NCBI GenBank assembly: GCA_044226525.1
Contig: JBGAGV010000032.1
Span: 1 to 64,000, forward strand
Direction of reading: 5' to 3'
Source: VFJQ01 sp044226525
Lineage (GTDB): Bacteria > Verrucomicrobiota > Verrucomicrobiia > Chthoniobacterales > Chthoniobacteraceae
Length of the DNA: 64,000 nt
Shown in pieces: positions 60,468 through 64,000 of this stretch. The stretch's first letter is position 1. Every line of letters begins with the position of its first letter. The translations under genes and the position numbers were made by a program. Below the pieces are notes generated by a model. That model searched no databases and was not told the DNA's origin. It saw only the letters and a list, made by a program, of their open reading frames with translations.

Positions 60468-60635
60468 CTAGCGGTAACGCTTCGTCCGAACCGGTCCCCC
60501 CGCGTCTTCCGGGTCGATGAAATGAATGTTCGAGGCGTTGCCCTGGCTGATCGTCGCGGAGGATTTCGGGGAGGATTTGCACCCGTTCAAAGTGAGCAAA
60601 GCAGCGGCAGCAAGGAAACAGAGGCGGAGAAACAT
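60468..60635 (-). CDS. Small lipoprotein, 55 residues, upstream of the Rrf2 gene
   Basis: A short frame from the ATG at 60635 to the TAG at 60468-60470. The N-terminus MFLRLCFLAAAALLTLNGC is a clean lipoprotein signal ending in the lipobox LNGC. The remaining 36 residues (KSSPKSSATISQGNASNIHF, then a Pro/Asp/Gly-rich tail ending TKRYR) are polar. The stop abuts the Rrf2 start codon, so the ribosome can pass directly on. Function unknown; entericidin-like size, but no sequence match. Confidence 0.6.
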   Translation of the reverse strand: MFLRLCFLAAAALLTLNGCKSSPKSSATISQGNASNIHFIDPEDAGGPVRTKRYR

Positions 60636-60699
60636 GTCGGCAACCTACCGGAGCCGGGGAGCGGCGGAAAGCGCAATTCGCCGTTCATCGGGGCGCCGG

Positions 60700-60727
60700 T
60701 TGCAACTTCGATCCGCTCGTGTAGATT
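60700..60727 (+). promoter_or_regulatory. Candidate sigma-70 promoter for tmRNA
   Basis: TTGCAA (60700-60705), a 16-bp spacer and TAGATT (60722-60727) lie just before the ssrA gene. Transcription would begin near 60734, about 15 bases before the mature 5' end, leaving a short leader for RNase P to remove. Matches to the consensus are fair, not strong. Confidence 0.45.
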
Positions 60728-60748
60728 GGAGGTCCTCCGGAAAAGAAC

Positions 60749-61103
60749 GGGGGCGCACTGGTTTCGACTGTTGGTTGGAGTCACGTGCTGCATGTCGAGG
60801 CAGCTTGGAGCCCTCGTTAAAACTCGAAGCAAACAATAAACGCCAACTACGACGAAGAACTGGCTCTCGCGGCCTAATTAAATCCGCGACGTGGCTCCAC
60901 CAACGCCTGCTAAGTGGAGCTGCGACGACAGCAGGCTTTGCCCAAAGCGGAGCGACCGCGCCAAGGGCGAACTTCGAACGTGGACGCTCGGCCGGACGAC
61001 GCGCGTCAGCTCGCAGCGTCCGGCTTAAAGCAAAGGCTGGCTAAACATGTAGATGTATGTGGTGAAAGTCATCAGGACAGGGGTTCGATTCCCCTCGCCT
61101 CCA
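60749..61103 (+). ncRNA. ssrA: Transfer-messenger RNA (tmRNA)
   Basis: A one-piece tmRNA. The 5' acceptor strand GGGGGCG (60749-60755) pairs with CGCCTCC (61096-61102), with discriminator A61103; the CCA is not encoded. The 5' segment has the conserved GCACTGGTTTCGACTG, and the 3' end the T-arm GGTTCGATTCCCC. The tag frame begins at GCC (60842) and ends at TAA (60875-60877), reading ANYDEELALAA, which carries the typical LALAA degron. A pyrimidine-rich run (TTTCTTTTTT) follows and may end transcription. tmRNA and SmpB rescue stalled ribosomes; smpB is not in the window. Confidence 0.95.
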
Positions 61104-61269
61104 TTTCTTTTTTGTAGGGAAAACGCGGGATTGCTTGTCACGGCGGGGCTTCGAGCGTCGGCGTCCGTGGTGGTGGTGAAGGAAAGCGGATTACTGCGGT
61201 CGGCAGCGTGTGTGCTTCGCGACCCCGGCGGCGGCGGACCGTGGGCGCGAAGGCCGCCTGGTAGAGCGG

Positions 61270-61414
61270 ATGTATTTCGTCGTCTGCTCAGACATTCTCG
61301 GCGAAGAACATTACGAGACGCTCGACCAGCACCTCTTCCAGATGCACGGCGCCACCATCGACCCTGCTGGGCTTCTACCGCGCCGAGTTCCGCCGCCGCT
61401 TCGGGGCGGCGTAG
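61270..61414 (+). pseudogene. Decayed coding fragment after tmRNA
   Basis: From the ATG at 61270 a protein-like sequence MYFVVCSDILGEEHYETLDQ runs to about 61360. It then continues sensibly only in another frame as LLGFYRAEFRRRFGAA ending in TAG at 61412-61414. This suggests one frameshift near 61360. No family recognised. The stretch 61104-61269 before it holds nothing that I can support. Its position just 3' of ssrA, a favoured integration site, may mean that it is a scar of a lost island. Confidence 0.35.
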
Positions 61415-61447
61415 CTAATCGCGGCGGTGTGCTTTGGACGAACGAGC

Positions 61448-61838
61448 CTATCGCCGCCGCTTCTCCACCTCTGCGAGAATTTTCTGCCTTTCGCTGTCGG
61501 GCAGAGCAAGCGCGTCCAGCAATTCTTTCAATCGTCGTCAGCGCGAGGAGGACGGACGTATGCCCAGTCGATAAACCTGAACGCATACGTCGGGATTTTC
61601 GATGAATAGCCGCTCCGATGGAAAAAAGTTGTTCCAGTCCATCAACGTCGTGAGCGCCAATCCACCGATTCTCACACTGAGCGATGAGTGCGCGAAGTGC
61701 GACTGTATCTCCTCGCGCCATCGCCTCGGACGCGGCTGTGAATGTAGGCTGGTGCGAACGGTCGCAGCGTCCTGCCAAGGCGAGCGCTGCAAAAACGGCG
61801 AGGGAAGCAACTGCCGGAAAGGAAATCGAAGATCTCAT
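61448..61838 (-). pseudogene. Decayed small secreted-protein gene
   Basis: The ATG at 61838 opens a signal peptide (MRSSISFPAVASLAVFAALA) and a plausible domain (ASEAMARGDTVALRALIAQC, then ENRWIGAHDV). Near 61640 the protein-like sequence moves to another frame (DWNNFFPSERLFIENPDVCV, QVYRLGIRPSSSR). An in-frame TGA at 61538-61540 interrupts it, after which RRLKELLDALALPDSERQKI continues to the TAG at 61448-61450. So one frameshift and one nonsense codon seem to have broken the gene. A sequencing error could mimic the shift but not easily both. Function unknown. Confidence 0.5.
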
Positions 61839-61865
61839 GTTCGGCGTGTGTGTGGGTGGATGGCC

Positions 61866-61896
61866 AAAAAAAAGAGCCAGACCGAGGTCTGGCTCT
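61866..61896 (-). terminator. Intrinsic terminator of the large secreted-protein gene
   Basis: A perfect 11-bp stem (AGAGCCAGACC at 61873-61883 with GGTCTGGCTCT at 61886-61896; realistically 10 bp with a 4-base loop), followed on the minus strand by eight T residues (61866-61873). It begins 28 bp after the stop of the gene ending at 61924: a textbook rho-independent terminator. Confidence 0.92.
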
Positions 61897-61923
61897 CTTT
61901 GAGAAACGAACTGGCCTTACGGC

Positions 61924-63795
61924 TTAGTGAATGCGGTTGTCGGTTTCCGGCTCGGCAACCGGGCCGATCGGACCCATGGCGACGGTCTGGCCGAGGGTGC
62001 CGTCTTCGTAAATAATCCCTGGCGAAGCACTGAAGCCCTTGAGCAGGGCAGCCTGGACCAGACTGGCGATCGTGCCGGTATTGCCATCGATCTGGAAGCT
62101 GGTTTTGCTGCTGCCGGCGAGTTTAATGCCGATCTTGGTATCCGTCGTGAGCGCTAGTTTGATCGCATTAAAGATGTCCTGATTCATCCCGGCTCCGAGC
62201 GAGCTCAGCGTGAGGGCGATGCTGCCGGCGACATCTTCTGCCGCCGCCGCTTGGAAGGTAGGAGCTTTGACTAGCGCGAGCGTAGCCCTCTGCGTCCCGA
62301 GGTCTGCGCCGGCGACATCGATGCTCACCTTGGCCGAGGAAGTGATGATGGTCTTGATCAAGCCGGTCACGATCGCAACGGCCTGCTTCTTGGCGGCGGC
62401 CATCGCACGTGTATTCAGGGAGATGTCGTTACCCAGGGAATCCTTGCCGTTGAAAACATTCAATCCCTTGATGCTGTTCATCAGGTAAGCGCCGACCTCG
62501 CCGATTTCGTCGAGACGATTGGTGCGGGAGTTGGCGACCTTCAGATCGTTGATTTGCTGCTGGGTCAAAAGGCCGCGACCAAGAATCTGAGCCTCCGTCA
62601 GGCGAGTGGCGACGGTCGTGGCGCCATAGGTCGGAAGGATCGTGCGGTTGGTAAGACCGAGCACCAAGCCTTTGGCAATAGCGTTGATCTGCGTCTGCGC
62701 GATGCCGGCGACTTTTTTCTTCCCGGTGGTGGGATTGGTGATGAGCTGCCCGATGTGTGAGCCGAGCACTTCGCCAACTGCTTCGACCTGCTCGGCGTCC
62801 GCGACGAGCGCCACGCTGGTGGCGAGCTTCGCGGCAACCTTGACGGTGGCTGCGAAGAACGGATCTGCCGTGACGCCGTTGAGACCAGCGGTGCCTTGGT
62901 TATTGAACAGTGCGTCCACGATGTCGCGAGCTTTGTCCGGATTCGAGGCGACGGTGCCGGTCGCGATCAACTGGAGCTTGGCGAGCAGCGGCTGAGTCGT
63001 CTTCGTGCCGGTAGTCACGGGCACGGCGATGACGTCATGCGCGAACTTGGCCGGATCGTCCGCGGCCTCGCCGACGAACATCGCGATCTCCTGGGCAGCG
63101 GCGGACAGGCTCTGGCCCGAGATGGAAGCCTTGGTCGATTTCGCCAAGAGCGCCTTTTGCACGAGATCGACGCGTTCCGTATCCGAGTCCACGTCGGTGC
63201 TACCTTCGCGGCTGGCGATGATGCGACCGGCTGCGGTCTTCGAACCAATCGCGATGCGGGCCGCGTCGTATGCTTCCTGATTCGTCGCGACCAGTTCGCG
63301 AGCAAAACCTTCGATCCACTCGGCATAAGCGCCGGTGCTCGTCGCAGCGAGCTTGGCGGCAGTGCCGATGAAGCTGGCTTTAGCGGCTGCTTTCTTTACC
63401 GGATCGGTCGAGGCATTGAAGATGCCCGCGAAGAGCGGATTGGCTGCCTCAGCGTTGAACGCCTGGCCGAGCGTAGTGCCGAAGCCGGGATCGTCCGAGC
63501 GCTTGAGCGCCTCGCCCGCATAGGCCTTGGCGGCGGCCGTGGCGGCAGCAGGCGTCGTCTTTGTCTTGACGATCGCGATGACGGCGGCGGCGACCTCAGC
63601 GCCCGTCTTGCTTTGAATGAAGTTAATGGCCGTATTTAGGTCCCGGGACGGCTCCGGCTGGATGCCGCCGTTGAGCTGTTTGGCCAAGGCCTTCAACTCC
63701 GTGGTCCCGGCAGAGGCTTGCTGGGGAGTGGCGAACAGGCCTGCCAAGGCCAGGCTGAGGATCAGCGCGAATTTAGGTGAGGCGACCGATTTCAT
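61924..63795 (-). CDS. Large secreted alanine-rich helical protein
   Basis: A 623-residue exported protein with the signal peptide MKSVASPKFALILSLALAGL and cleavage near ASAG. The mature chain is rich in Ala, Thr, Lys and Gly, with many predicted short helices (AAVIAIVKTKTTPAAATAAA, VKKAAAKASFIGTAAKLAAT) and no Cys in the part I read. Two broad halves show a loosely similar pattern of helix plus TxxAxI, which could be internal duplication. It ends in EPETDNRIH. I recognise no family; a structural or cell-surface role is a guess. It has its own strong terminator at 61866-61896. Confidence 0.75.
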   Translation of the reverse strand: MKSVASPKFALILSLALAGLFATPQQASAGTTELKALAKQLNGGIQPEPSRDLNTAINFIQSKTGAEVAAAVIAIVKTKTTPAAATAAAKAYAGEALKRSDDPGFGTTLGQAFNAEAANPLFAGIFNASTDPVKKAAAKASFIGTAAKLAATSTGAYAEWIEGFARELVATNQEAYDAARIAIGSKTAAGRIIASREGSTDVDSDTERVDLVQKALLAKSTKASISGQSLSAAAQEIAMFVGEAADDPAKFAHDVIAVPVTTGTKTTQPLLAKLQLIATGTVASNPDKARDIVDALFNNQGTAGLNGVTADPFFAATVKVAAKLATSVALVADAEQVEAVGEVLGSHIGQLITNPTTGKKKVAGIAQTQINAIAKGLVLGLTNRTILPTYGATTVATRLTEAQILGRGLLTQQQINDLKVANSRTNRLDEIGEVGAYLMNSIKGLNVFNGKDSLGNDISLNTRAMAAAKKQAVAIVTGLIKTIITSSAKVSIDVAGADLGTQRATLALVKAPTFQAAAAEDVAGSIALTLSSLGAGMNQDIFNAIKLALTTDTKIGIKLAGSSKTSFQIDGNTGTIASLVQAALLKGFSASPGIIYEDGTLGQTVAMGPIGPVAEPETDNRIH

Positions 63796-63899
63796 ACTTC
63801 AATACGCAGAATGGGTTGAGGTTAACGGGTTCTGGGTCTGCGCGTCGAAAGTGCGGCCTCCTCGCAAGGCCGGCAAGGGGAAATTTAGAAAAATATTTA

Positions 63900-64000
63900 T
63901 TACCGAACCCCTTCAGGAGTCGGGGGTTCCACTGGAGCGTCGATAAAGGATTGATCGACGATCTTATCGAGGTTTTCGCTACTCCACTTTCGGGCTTCCG
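63900..64000 (-). CDS. C-terminal end of an unknown gene (truncated by the window edge)
   Basis: Only the last 32 codons are visible, read from the right edge down to a TAA at 63900-63902. The sequence EARKWSSENLDKIVDQSFID followed by a Pro/Glu-rich tail (APVEPPTPEGVR) looks like a natural protein C-terminus, and the other two frames are closed or basic. The rest of the gene lies outside the window. Function cannot be said. Confidence 0.4.
   Translation of the reverse strand, partial: EARKWSSENLDKIVDQSFIDAPVEPPTPEGVR

Noticed and set aside
60037..60582. A 181-codon minus-strand frame overlapping the Rrf2 gene
   Set aside because: It conflicts with the Rrf2 frame, which has clear domain motifs, and with the small lipoprotein frame.
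61210..61605. A continuous 131-codon plus-strand frame after tmRNA
   Set aside because: Only its first half looks like protein; the rest is basic low complexity and opposes the better-supported minus-strand fragment.

Overview
The window looks like chromosomal DNA of a GC-rich Verrucomicrobiota bacterium, possibly near Chthoniobacterales/Spartobacteria. This is an inference from gene content, not from a marker phylogeny. The pointers are a giant LEPR-XLL surface protein, a Tat-exported DUF1501 protein, a sulfatase with a pectate-lyase-like enzyme and two five-bladed-propeller glycosidase-like proteins, and many small verrucomicrobial-type lipoproteins. The housekeeping markers present are rpoB, rpoC, leuC, leuD, rlmN, xthA, pepF and ssrA.

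Layout. 1-4.5 kb: the C-terminal end of an integron-type tyrosine integrase, short direct repeats, a DUF3486-like hypothetical, a DUF1501 protein and a GT39-like membrane glycosyltransferase. 4.6-16.3 kb: one reading frame of about 3,900 codons for a repetitive LEPR-XLL adhesin-like protein. 16.3-19.8 kb: threonine aldolase, then a translationally coupled KefF-like/KefC-like potassium-efflux pair. 19.9-22.2 kb: an ECF sigma factor, a one-pass membrane protein (putative anti-sigma) and a PDZ protein whose HtrA protease domain has lost all three catalytic residues. 22.2-29.8 kb: xthA, rlmN, pepF, a two-component system and a secreted secretin/STN-like protein. 30-36.2 kb: a carbohydrate-degradation locus with two divergent arms (sulfatase-lyase and two propeller proteins). 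36.3-40.9 kb: an Fn3-like protein, a 21-bp-period minisatellite, and a TIR protein coupled to a KGGVGR-variant ATPase with TPR repeats, which is a candidate immune system. 41-49 kb: rpoB-rpoC. 49.4-56 kb: small genes, leuD and leuC split by unrelated genes, and a 273-bp element with 32-bp perfect terminal inverted repeats. 56-64 kb: a DAACS symporter, a CBS-containing Mn pyrophosphatase, lipoproteins, an Rrf2 regulator, tmRNA, two decayed genes and a large secreted alanine-rich protein.

How the parts may work together. The sigma/membrane/PDZ trio resembles an envelope-stress circuit of the RpoE-RseA-DegS kind, with a non-catalytic third member. The sulfatase, lyase and propeller proteins would act together on an acidic, possibly sulfated polysaccharide. 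The most interesting candidate system is the TIR plus KGGVGR-ATPase-TPR pair. The ATPase-TPR protein would be the sensor/switch and the TIR protein the NAD-consuming effector. Its TPR units are nearly identical at DNA level, which suggests recent expansion.
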